Assembly (NCBI GenBank): GCA_965207565.1
Contig: CBDBMQ010000027.1
Coordinates: 1 to 42,564 of the forward strand
DNA from: Bin80 sp965207565
Lineage (GTDB): Bacteria > Bacteroidota > Rhodothermia > Rhodothermales > Bin80
Length of the DNA: 42,564 bases
Direction: 5' to 3'
The position numbers were made by a program, and so were the translations under genes. How positions within the stretch are numbered: the first letter of the stretch is position 1; each line of letters begins with the position of its first letter. Below the pieces are notes generated by a model, which worked only from the letters and a program-made list of their open reading frames with translations, did no database searches and was not told the DNA's origin. Of this stretch, positions 17,443-26,721 are shown piece by piece.

Positions 17443-17897
17443 CCATTGCGTATAGGGGATATGTGCAGAAGGGAGCTACAGCAAAACAGGCATCCACGAG
17501 ACCAACAGCATGTCCTTATTGAAAGAAGGACTGGAGCATGATGATTATTGCGCATCTGCCAGAGGGTGTGCTGCAAAGGAAACTCCGGCGAAATACGGAT
17601 CCCATCAAGCTGGATTGCGGGATTTTACGGTAATACCCATCGATAGCAGAAAATCGTGAACAATTCATTATTCTAGAAACGCTCATATGGCGGAAGGTGA
17701 AGCTTAACAAAATGCGAGACAGCTATACTCTAATTTACCAAGCGCATAGCGAGTGAACCCGCAACTGTAGTGATCCGATCTGAATTGAGACTGGGGCAAT
17801 GCTAACTTTGCGGAGGCTGAGTACAAGCTGCTCTTCCTGGCTAAGTTAAAAGTGAGGATGACATTGGAATCATCCAGAACTACAAATTTTCAGTGTA
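17443..17897. other. 455-bp gap between the paralogous pair
   Basis: No gene is supported. Around 17530-17740 the plus strand gives a protein-like but interrupted reading (His-Leu-Pro-Glu-Gly-Val-Leu-Gln-Arg-Lys and later Ile-Leu-Glu-Thr-Leu-Ile-Trp-Arg-Lys) with stop codons between. It may be a decayed gene, but I cannot assign it. Confidence 0.35.
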
Positions 17898-18578
17898 ATG
17901 AGAAAACCTCGAAAATCCATCAAAGCTCCCTCGAGGCAGGCAGAACAATTCATGAACCATAGAGGAAAGAAAGACCAGAATATCTCCGAAAAGAGCAGAA
18001 TCGAAGAGGGGGCCAGTTTCCGTGCACAACTGGCGGAGGATCTCCGATATAGTGCAAGCAACGTCCCCATCATTAAGCCCGAGTCTGCCGTTTTCCGTGA
18101 GAATGGGCCGATGAAGCCGTCCGCCAAGGATAAGCCGTGGCTTATTAAAGAGATCAAAGGCCTCACTGATCTTTTAATCTTGAGCGAGCAGCCAGTCAGT
18201 TTCCCAGACCATCAGGCATTACTGGCAGATGCAAAGACACAGAAGGAGCGAACTGCTATTGCCCACGAAATCGTATGCAAGGCTATAGAAGAGCTAGAGA
18301 GAGCCTTAGAGACCCAGATTCGACTCTTGACCGGAGACGCCGGATTTGCACGATTCCTCGCTGAATGTGCGGGTACAGGAAAAGGGTTCTGGGGCACTGA
18401 AGATGCTATTGATAAGATCATGGAAACCTTGAGGGAAATTCAAGAGAATAGGGAGCCATTGCCTGAAAAACTTGAACAGGCAATAACCAAGTCGATGGAA
18501 GCGGACATTGAAATAATGCGAGCCCACTGGACCTACCGAAGCACAGCATTGGATAGCCTCTCAGAAATAGAAGATTGA
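17898..18578 (+). CDS. Orphan-family protein, copy 2 of a paralogous pair
   Basis: This 226-aa soluble helical protein is homologous to the gene at 16711-17442 over most of its length. It has the same Met-Arg-Lys-Pro start, LLADAKT..ER.A.AHE block (about residues 110-125) and GFARFLAECAGTGKGFW-type motif (about 149-165). The conserved motif has one Cys, several Gly and a terminal Phe-Trp, which suggests a small fold or interaction site rather than a known enzyme. The paralogues are well diverged (roughly a third identical by eye), so the duplication is old or each copy arrived separately. The ATG is preceded by an A/T-rich stretch without a Shine-Dalgarno site. The function is unknown. Confidence 0.7.
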   Translation: MRKPRKSIKAPSRQAEQFMNHRGKKDQNISEKSRIEEGASFRAQLAEDLRYSASNVPIIKPESAVFRENGPMKPSAKDKPWLIKEIKGLTDLLILSEQPVSFPDHQALLADAKTQKERTAIAHEIVCKAIEELERALETQIRLLTGDAGFARFLAECAGTGKGFWGTEDAIDKIMETLREIQENREPLPEKLEQAITKSMEADIEIMRAHWTYRSTALDSLSEIED

Positions 18579-18962
18579 TGAGCGGGTGATGACAGTCTCT
18601 CCGACCTTCCAAGGGCAACCACGAAACCACTGCTCAAAAGCCATAACAAACTCATAAGAGAAATGAGCACGAACATTCTATCAGTGCGAATCATCATGAA
18701 ATCTATTCTGGCAGGAAACCAGTTCAAGGCACAGGCAGGATCGACGTCGCATGGAAAATCATGACTCGGATTGCAGACGACCTCAGTAGGGGGCAAACGT
18801 TGCAAGCACAATTCAAGGCATCTTCAGCCACTGCCCTGGAAGAATCTAAATTACAGGGATTGGAAATGGCCATGCCATTCTGCTGTTCATTTCCGACATC
18901 TCGTGAGTGGATGCCAAGTAATTTTCACAGGAGGTACGTACCCTAAGGAATAGATCAGGCAG
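18579..18962. other. 384-bp non-coding stretch before the lolC remnant
   Basis: I see no supported gene. A 61-codon plus-strand frame (18761-18946) has no family resemblance. The decamer CAATTCAAGG-like text recurs (18720 and 18810), suggesting fragments of older repeats. The stretch ends where similarity to the lolC 3-prime end begins. Confidence 0.35.
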
Positions 18963-19165
18963 GGCTTGGTAAACTGTAATGCATTATATGGTATCATTGG
19001 CTTACCGCAGAGGCCTATTACATGGATGCAGCGCCTATCTCTATGCGTGTCGGTGATCTCCTGCTTGTTGCAGTCGTATCGTGATTATTGTGTCTGGGAT
19101 CTTCCTATTTCCCTGCACGCCCTGCATCACGAATTCTACCTCTACGTGTACTGCGCTTTCGTTGA
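18963..19165 (+). pseudogene. Decayed direct copy of the permease (lolC/E-like) 3-prime end
   Basis: About 200 bp match the last 200 bp of the permease gene (about 16024-16227) at roughly 85-88% by eye, ending at the same TGA. The copy has a two-base insertion (GCATTATATGG against GCATTATGG), a one-base deletion (ACCGCAG against ACCGGCAG) and an in-frame TGA in place of CTA near 19082, so it is non-coding. It has no upstream part. It lies in the same orientation as the intact gene, 2.7 kb away, and brackets the orphan paralogue pair. It may be the displaced original gene end after an insertion, or the rest of a tandem duplication. Confidence 0.85.
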
Positions 19166-19208
19166 CGGTGTAGTTTGGTGTAATTTCGAATTGGTTGGAT
19201 ATCATAGA

Positions 19209-19521
19209 AGGTTCTACCACGATTCGTATGGAATGATCGATCTGGAGTTCAATCAAAAATATACTAATGGAAAAAGATTCCCCTGCAGTGAGGGATACGA
19301 CTTAGGATTAGAGCACGACTGGAAGGTTAATAAGATGCTGGTGAATGAGCAGCAGCGGGCGAATGCCTACGTTTCGCATTCTGGGGGCACGTTGGTTTAT
19401 TCCGAGACAGGCGAGACGGCGACACTACACTATATGATTATCGGAGAGAGCGGGCCTGGTGCCACTTGGTTTGGATTCTACCGTGATTTTGCCTCTATCC
19501 ACAACATTCGTGGTAGAACCT
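19209..19521. mobile_element. MITE-like element, 313 bp
   Basis: It is bounded by perfect 14-bp terminal inverted repeats, AGGTTCTACCACGA at 19209-19222 and TCGTGGTAGAACCT at 19508-19521. It is flanked on both sides by the hexamer CATAGA (19203-19208 and 19522-19527), read as a target-site duplication. No transposase fits inside. One plus-strand frame stays open across the whole element and upstream (18966-19526), but its first part is the lolC remnant read out of frame. The combination of perfect ends and abutting direct repeats is very unlikely by chance. The parent insertion-sequence family is not identified. Confidence 0.8.
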
Positions 19522-19692
19522 CATAGAAAAATGTGTGGCAACAATTTTGTCGTAGTCTGGTATCCAGATTTCCCCATCGTTTAAAGCCTCTTGGGAGTAT
19601 GCATGGGCTATGAATAATGCTTCATCGTTAAAGAATTCCACGAAGTACGCGACGGGTTAAGGAGGATCGAGTCAGCCGGTGTAACTGGGCAC

Positions 19693-20857
19693 TAGTGTAG
19701 CGTATCGTTAATGCTTTATCAGTAACCTATTTTGTTGTATCTTGGGTTCAAGTCAAAAACGAACCCCCGATGCCAAACCATTATACTCGTAAAATTCCCG
19801 TGCTGAGTAATTCAGAACGAGCAGAACTGGAACGTTGGATCCGCCGACCAAACACCGCACAGGCTCTCGCTTTGCGCGCCCGGATCATCCTTGAGTCGTC
19901 CGAGGGGCACAGTGATCAGACAGTCGCGGAGACACTGGGGACGTCCCGGATAACCGTGGGCAAATGGCGAAGGCGCTTTTTGGAACAGCGTTGTGATGGG
20001 CTGATTGATTTGCAGCGTCCGGGTAAACCACGGACGGTGTCGGACGAAGTAGTGGAGCAGGTAATCACGAAGACACTGGAATCTACGCCGCGCGATGCGA
20101 CACACTGGAGCACACGCAAGATGTCAGAGGCCAGCGGCGTAAGCACGAGCACCGTTAGCCGAATCTGGCGTGCTTTTGGACTCAAGCCGCACCGGGTTGA
20201 GATCTTTAAGCTATCCAAGGACCCGTTGTTCATTGAAAAGGTGCGCGATATTGTAGGGTTATACCTGTCGCCGCCCGAGCGGGCCGTGGTGCTGTGTGTC
20301 GATGAAAAATCCCAAATCCAGGCCTTGGATCTCACCGAACCCATCCTGCCCCTTCGGCCAGGATTGCCAGAACGTCGTACTCATGACTATAAACGCTGTG
20401 GGACAACGTCCCTGTTTGCGGCGCTCAATGTGGCCACCGGTGAAGTGATTGGACGTTGTTACCGGCGACATCGCTCCACCGAATTCCTCAAATTCTTGCA
20501 CGTCATTGACCGGTCGGTTCCAAAAGACACCGAGATCCATATCGTGTTGGACAACTACAGCACCCATAAAACGGCGCTGATCCATAACTGGCTGCTTCGT
20601 CGCCCACGATTTCACCTTCATTTTACGCCAACGAGTTCCTCCTGGCTGAATCTCGTCGAACGCTGGTTTGCCATGATCACCAATAACCAAATACGGCGGG
20701 GAACGCATCGCAGTACCCGAGAACTGGAAACTGCAATTGAAGACTATTTGAAAATCTACAACGAGGATCCCAAGCCCTTTATTTGGACCAAATCTGCCGA
20801 CCAAATTCTGGAATCCATTAAAATCTACTGTACAAAAATTAATGATACACTACACTA
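19693..20857 (+). mobile_element. IS630-family insertion sequence, complete
   Basis: This element of about 1.16 kb carries one transposase gene. Its terminal inverted repeats are imperfect: the left end CTAGTGTAGCGTATCGTTAAT (from 19692) matches the right end read on the minus strand, with differences at two positions of the first 20. IS630/Tc1-type elements duplicate a TA, and a TA stands at each end (19693-19694 and 20856-20857). The element is bounded by the MITE on the left and the Abi-type gene on the right, whose stop lies eight bases away. It looks intact and potentially active. Confidence 0.88.
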
Positions 20858-20858
20858 G
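19770..20858 (+). CDS. IS630-family transposase
   Basis: This 362-aa DDE transposase has an N-terminal helix-turn-helix pair (residues about 40-75 and 115-140, with Trp-Arg-Arg-Arg-Phe) for end binding. The catalytic core has D178 in VDEKSQIQ, D261 in LDNYSTHK and E297 in LNLVERWF, a spacing of 35 residues as expected for DD35E. It performs cut-and-paste insertion at TA. The stop codon TAG (20856-20858) uses the target TA plus the next base, so the end of the protein depends on the insertion site. The coding frame is undamaged. The ATG at 19770 follows a left end of about 75 bp. Confidence 0.95.
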   Translation: MPNHYTRKIPVLSNSERAELERWIRRPNTAQALALRARIILESSEGHSDQTVAETLGTSRITVGKWRRRFLEQRCDGLIDLQRPGKPRTVSDEVVEQVITKTLESTPRDATHWSTRKMSEASGVSTSTVSRIWRAFGLKPHRVEIFKLSKDPLFIEKVRDIVGLYLSPPERAVVLCVDEKSQIQALDLTEPILPLRPGLPERRTHDYKRCGTTSLFAALNVATGEVIGRCYRRHRSTEFLKFLHVIDRSVPKDTEIHIVLDNYSTHKTALIHNWLLRRPRFHLHFTPTSSSWLNLVERWFAMITNNQIRRGTHRSTRELETAIEDYLKIYNEDPKPFIWTKSADQILESIKIYCTKINDTLH

Positions 20859-20865
20859 TAACTCG

Positions 20866-21798
20866 CTATTCCTTAGATGCGCTTACCAGAAAAACAATGG
20901 TGGATGCAGTTAGGTGCAATACATATCTAGCAAGGTATTGAGGTATATGACGAGGTTCATTTCCTCGACCATGTCCACTTTTACGGTTACGTATTGTAGG
21001 GACTCCGCTTTCTAATGTGGATCTTAGACTGCTAAATTCACTCTGCAGATAATCTGGGATCAAGCCCTGCTCAAAAACTCTCTCAACCAATTGCTTTGCC
21101 GTGTCCTTCTCGTCATAAGACCATTTCTTCTGGGAGCAGATAATCTTAAGGGTACTCTCAAATGCCTTTAAGCTATCGCCGATTGCGTCTTCGTATTGCT
21201 GAGCCCGATACCGTTTATGCGCATTTAAAAATTCGGTTTGTGCGCCAGCGAAACTATAATCTTGCAGAAGATCTAGTGCTGACTTAGTGATTTCCTTGTG
21301 CACGAATTGCGAGTTGATTTTTATTATCTGTCCAGTCTCATATTGATAACCAATGCCATGCTCTTGAAAACGGTCATTTAGTTCGGTCAAAGCATTTTCG
21401 ACAGGTATAAATAGCAACGTCTCTTCCGGTCGTGACATCTCTATAGCTTGCTTAAGTTGATGAGATCCAATTTTTTTCGCTGCATGAAATGATATCTCTA
21501 TCGCATCCAAAACATGCTTAGTTTCAGCCCTTAGGATGAAATTCAGGATCGCTTCATGAACATGGGAAGAGTTTTGGTCAAGTTTGAATACACCATATTC
21601 ACTGGCCAGAACCTGGTGAATCACGCCAAACCAGTTTGCTTGCTTAGACGTTACACGATACTCCCCGTCATAACTTCCAAACATCCTATTTAGGATATGC
21701 ACAACTTGCACTCGAAATGGCTCTGGCAACGTGTCATACTCGTATACATCGGGGGGCTTGCCTTTTGCCTGTTTGCAACGTTTTGAAAAAATTTTCAT
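20866..21798 (-). CDS. Abortive-infection-type protein, STM4504/CBY_0614-like
   Basis: This soluble protein of about 310 aa has a start Met-Lys-Ile-Phe-Ser-Lys-Arg followed by Pro-Pro-Asp-Val-Tyr-Glu-Tyr-Asp and Phe-Arg-Val-Gln-Val-Val-His-Ile. This resembles the STM4504/CBY_0614 family. The C-terminal 90 residues (after about 220) look like the AbiJ-type abortive-infection domain, with Ser-Gly-His-Gly-Arg-Gly near 275-280, a HEPN-like surface often linked to RNase activity. It probably acts as a phage-triggered toxin, which is inferred from the family. A second ATG (21810) lies four codons upstream; 21798 is preferred because it matches the family N-terminus. The frame is intact. The IS630 element sits eight bases after its stop. 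Confidence 0.72.
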   Translation of the reverse strand: MKIFSKRCKQAKGKPPDVYEYDTLPEPFRVQVVHILNRMFGSYDGEYRVTSKQANWFGVIHQVLASEYGVFKLDQNSSHVHEAILNFILRAETKHVLDAIEISFHAAKKIGSHQLKQAIEMSRPEETLLFIPVENALTELNDRFQEHGIGYQYETGQIIKINSQFVHKEITKSALDLLQDYSFAGAQTEFLNAHKRYRAQQYEDAIGDSLKAFESTLKIICSQKKWSYDEKDTAKQLVERVFEQGLIPDYLQSEFSSLRSTLESGVPTIRNRKSGHGRGNEPRHIPQYLARYVLHLTASTIVFLVSASKE

Positions 21799-21810
21799 GA
21801 TAGCCTTCAT

Positions 21811-22224
21811 TTTAAGTTGGACGCCAACGAATAACGAGATGATTAGTAGTACTTAGAGAATGCGGTTGAATCTGTATTGAATGAACGTCTAAAACCACTA
21901 ATAGTGCATGTTCTGTAGAGATGTGCTGACATAATGAACATCGTTGTCTGCACGAAAATAGAGGTTATGTACCAGTATAAAAATTAAGAATTCGTTGATG
22001 AGCAAAGGCCTTCAGCATTGTACAGATATTTCGAGGTACGATGCTAAGATCAGAGAGGGAAATTTAGAGGTTATTTCTGTACGGTCGGGGCCAGGAATCT
22101 CACTATCTTGACCTTCTGTATGCGCATTCAGGTGATAAATCACGATATTTAACCCTCCTTCATATTTGAGAAAATAATAGATGCAAATCTCCAAAGGAGA
22201 CTGGGACCATTTTACCAAGCAATC
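21811..22224. other. Intergenic region upstream of the Type ISP gene
   Basis: It carries the divergent promoters of the Abi-type gene and the restriction-modification gene. It is A/T-rich. A 68-codon minus-strand frame (22012-22218) is not convincing. No repeat or RNA is recognised. Confidence 0.4.
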
Positions 22225-25200
22225 ATGTCTTCACATCAGCCCAGTCTAGACCATATTCTCAGTGACTGGCGTAAAGAAGCTGCGGCATCCGACTATAGTT
22301 AAGAACGTATCAAGGGAACTGCTTTTGAGAGGCTTTGCATAGACTTTCTGACGCACGATCCGTTGCAGAAAATGCTGTATGAAGCTCCCGTGCCATACGC
22401 GGAGTGGGCAGCCGGTCAAGGACTACCAGGGAATGACGCCGGTATTGATCTGGTTGCAAAGATTCGGGATTCAGGGGATTGGTGTGCGATTCAATGTAAG
22501 TTCTGGGCCAAAGGTAGAACACTGCCAAAGAGGGACATAGATTCCTTTTTATCTGAGTCTAGTAAAGAATATTTTGGAGGCCGCCTGATCATTGACACGA
22601 CCGGTAAGCCTTGGAGCAAACAGGCAGAGAATACACTTCGTGATCAGGTTCCACCAGTCGTTCGAATTGGCCTCCATGACCTCAAACAAAGTACGATTGA
22701 TTGGAATGTATATATTGCCTACGGGAGGGTAAAAGACAAAGCGCCTCAAAAGATACCGCGTCCACATCAGAAGGATGCGATTCGTAACGTAGTTGCTGGC
22801 CTCAGAGAACCTGGATCACGCGGAAAGCTTCTCATGGCCTGCGGCACGGGCAAGACCTTCACTTCGCTTCGCATTGCAGAGAATCTGGTTGGTATTGGAG
22901 GCCGCGTCTTGTATCTCGTCCCGAGCTTAGCGCTGATGTCTCAAACTATCCGGGAATGGGTTGCAGATACGCGATTTCCTTTGCGAGCTTATGCAGTATG
23001 TTCAGATGTGCAGGTCGGTCGTCGTAAATGCCGCAATGATGATCGGACAGATATGGATTCTCTTGATTTAGCGTATCCTGCAACAACGGATGCTGCAATC
23101 CTAGCAAAACATGCGGGGACTGATTCTCCAGATAAATTCACGGCGATTTTTGCGACCTACCATTCACTTCCTGTGATCGGGAAGGCACAGCGAGAATATG
23201 GACTGGCAGACTTTGACCTGGCCATCTGTGACGAAGCACATCGCACAGCAGGAGCCCAGATCCAAGGGGAGCCGGACAGTCATTTTGTACAAATCCATGA
23301 TCAAGAGCAGGTTCGGGCGGATCGGCGTCTGTACATGACTGCGACTCCCAAGGTATATGCTTCATCTGCGCGTAACAAGGCGGGAAAACTCAATGCTGAG
23401 CTCTGCTCCATGGAAGACGAGAACCTCTATGGGCCAGTACTTTATGAGGTCGGGTTTGGAGATGCAGTAGAGAGGGGGCTTCTGTCGGATTACAAGGTGA
23501 TCGTTCTGACGGTACCTCAAGAGAATATTGCCCGTACTGTGAGAAATACTATGGCAAAGTATGAACTGAAACTGGATGATGCAGGCAAGTTGATTGGATG
23601 TTGGAGAGCCCTTGTCAAAATAGATGAAGAGGAATTCAAAGATGATCCTTTATCCATGCGCCGCGCAATTGCATATTGCAAGGATATCAAAACCTCAAAA
23701 CTGCTGGCAGAGCTTTTTCAGGAGGTTACACATGAGTATCGAAAATCTCAGGAGGGAACGGAAGAAGCCAGTAAACTCATTGAGCATGATATTGCATCGG
23801 AGCATGTAGATGGGACATTTAATGCACTGAGCCGATCAGAGCGGCTGGAATGGTTGGATGCGGTGCAGGCGCAGGATCGCACATGCCATGTTCTTTCAAA
23901 TGTGCGGTGTTTGTCCGAAGGTGTTGATGTGCCCGCATTGGATGCGATCCTGTTCATGCATCCCCGCAAGAGTCAAATTGAGGTAGTGCAGGCGGTCGGC
24001 AGAGTCATGCGCCGATCTTCAAATAAGAAAATGGGCTATGTCATATTGCCTGTCGTAGTTCCATCCGGTTCAGATCTGAATGAATATTTGGACAAAAGCG
24101 ATACATTCAAGGTAGTTTGGCAGGTGCTCAATGCTATTCGATCACATGATGAACGCTTTGAGGCAATGCTGAATCTGCTTGAAGAAGGTCAATCTGGAAA
24201 ACACCTGGGTATCATTGCACTGTCAAATTGGCAGCAGCAATCGAAATCGCCATCTCCTGTTATTGACATTGGAACTTCAGGAAATGATTCGCGCGAAAGT
24301 CCAGATACAAATGGGAGGCAATTGACCTTGGAGTTTGATCTGCCTTCCGCAATCAAGGCAAAGATCGTTGAGAAGTGTGGAAATCGAAAGTACTGGGATG
24401 AATGGGCGGTAGATGTTGCCGAGATTGCGCAGAGGCATATTGTTCGAATCACGGAGATGGTGAATCGACATAAGGCGGCACAAGAAGTATTTCAGGACTT
24501 TCTCGAAGAGTTACAGGATGACCTAAATAAAGGGATTTCTGAGATGGAAGCGATTGAGATGCTTGCACAGCATATGGTGACACGGCCAGTTTTTGAAGCG
24601 CTGCATGGAGATGGGCAGTTCGTGGATCAGAACCCGATCAGCAAAGGAATGCAACTGGTGATGGATGTACTCAAGCCAAAAAATATAGAGGTAGAGGCGG
24701 AGACTTTGGAGGACTTCTATGCGAGTGTTGCCCGGCGGGCCAAGGCGGCAAATACGACGAATGCCCGGCAGAAGATTATTACGGATTTGTACGACAAGTT
24801 CTTTCGGCATGCTTTCCCTAAGACAGCGGAGCGGCTGGGGATCGTCTATACACCGATAGAATTGGTGGACTTTGTTCTTCATTCTGTTGATAAGATCTTG
24901 CGGGATGAGTTTGGTCAATCGCTCTCCTCGGAAGGCGTAGAAATTCTGGATCCATTTACGGGAACGGGGACCTTTATTACCCGGATAATCCAGAATGGAT
25001 TAATTAATCAGAAGACATTGCCCCAAAAATACCGGTCTGAGATCCATGCCAATGAGGTTATGCTTCTGGCCTACTACATCGCAGCCGTAAATATTGAAGA
25101 AGCATACCATGCAGTAATGGAAAGCGAAAAGTACGAACGCTTTCCAGGGATAATATTGACGGATACATTCGAGATACAGGATGGCGAAGATATGATCGCC

Positions 25201-26510
25201 GACATCCTGCCTGAAAACTCAGAGCAGCGGAAGAGACAGAAAGAGGCACAGATTCGAGTGATTGTAGGGAATCCCCCGTGGAGTGCAGGCCAAAGAAGCC
25301 AAAATGATGCGGCGCAAAACCAATCCTATCCAGTGCTAAATCAGAAGATTGAGACTTCGTATGCTAAATACTCAAATGCCTCCAGTAAGCGGACTTTGTA
25401 CGACAGCTACATCTTAGCAATTCGATGGGCTTCGGATCGTATCGGAGAAAGTGGGGTAATCGGATTCGTCACCAATGCCGGCTGGCTGGAATCGAACTCG
25501 GCGGACGGGATGCGGAAGTGTCTGGTGGAGGAGTTTACTTCCATTTATGTGTTGAATTTGCGGGGAAATGCAAGAACTCAAGGCGAGATAGGGCGACGGG
25601 AAGGCGAGGCCGTATTTGAGGGTTCCCGTTTGCCAGTCACCGTTACTCTCTTTGTGCGGAATCCAGAGGATAAAAGATGCAGGATTCGGTATCATGATAT
25701 TGGCGATTACCTGAGTCGTGAGGAGAAGCTGGAGAAAATTACCAAACTTCGAGGGATAGATGGACTTGAGGGGAAGTGGGACGCACTGCAGCCGGATGCC
25801 TATCACGACTGGCTCAATCAGCGGCATGCAGGGTTTGAGGATTTCATGGCTCTGGGAGACAAGAAGGGGGGATCAAAAGAGGTGGTTTTCAAGAATTACT
25901 CGCTGGGGGTGGCAACGAGTCGTGATGCATGGTGCTATAATTATTCGAAAGTTGCACTTCGTCGGAATATCTGCGCGATGATTCAATTTTACGAGAGTGA
26001 GCAGCAGCGACTCGAGGAGCAAGGTGCCAAAGGACGCAGATTAACTCCACGCGAGATCACACGCTTTATCAACAATGATTCCACGAAAATCAGCTGGAGT
26101 CGCTCATTGAAAAATGACCTTCGGATAAATAAAGATCTGAGAATTGAAGAGGGGCGAATCGTACTATCTCAGTACAGACCATTCACTCGGAAGTATCTGT
26201 ATTTTAGCCGTCGACTCAACGATATGGTCTATCGGATCCCTCATCTCTTCCCACACGAAGAGGCGGGAAATCGGTTGATTTGTGCGACGGGGAGAGGGGA
26301 GACGGATGCTTTTTCTTGTCTTATGGTGAAGGATGTTCCGAATCTCCATAGTATCGCTTCAGGTCAATGCTTTCCACGATGGTTATACTCAAAACCTAAT
26401 GAGGACCAATTATTTACGGAAGAGATGGCACTGGAGTCTCATGGATACGCACGGGAGAGTGCGATCAAAGAGGAGGCATTACAGCTCTTTTCAGAAAAAA
26501 TCGGGGGGGG
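22225..26510 (+). pseudogene. Type ISP restriction-modification-helicase enzyme, 5-prime part (early stop, truncated by IS110)
   Basis: Family-like reading starts at ATG 22225, but a TAA at 22300-22302 interrupts codon 26; the long frame reopens from 22303 (TTG start possible at 22363). Counting from 22363, the nuclease has D29 and Q44-x-K46 (Mrr-like PD-(D/E)XK). The SF2 helicase has Walker A GTGKT 161-165, DEAH 290-293, TAT 326-328 and QAVGRVMRR near 541. The N6-adenine methylase has motif I DPFTGTGTF near 863 and NPPW near 968. Type ISP enzymes (LlaGI/LlaBIII type) translocate DNA and both methylate and cut it from one polypeptide. After Phe-Ser-Glu-Lys-Ile the reading runs into a G11 tract and foreign sequence. 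The missing end is at 28319-28939. Confidence 0.9.
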
Positions 26511-26513
26511 GGG
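26503..26513 (+). repeat. Poly-G tract of 11 bases
   Basis: Eleven consecutive G residues stand exactly where the Type ISP coding sequence meets IS110 sequence. Such tracts slip easily. It could be part of the target, of the element end, or both. Confidence 0.85.
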
Positions 26514-26721
26514 ACTCCCTACCATTTTACCAAATCTAAAACGGGTTAATTTCGATTTATTTTACATTTTTTCGAGAATCTGTCTCATTAAGTGATACTT
26601 ACGGGATTTGCCGGCGAAATTTTTCGTTGAAATCTGTAATTTCCGCACCGTTCTTTCTTGATTTTTTCATTCCATCGCCATGAGTTCTTCTGAACCTGAG
26701 GACAATTGGTAGAGCAATTCA

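Noticed and set aside
18966..19526. 186-codon plus-strand frame taken as a gene
   Set aside because: Its first 60 codons are the lolC remnant read out of frame, and the rest lies in the MITE-like element. The frame is a chance fusion of the two.
26503..26513. Poly-G tract as a working phase-variation switch of the restriction gene
   Set aside because: IS110 follows directly, so changing the tract length cannot restore the gene in the present arrangement.
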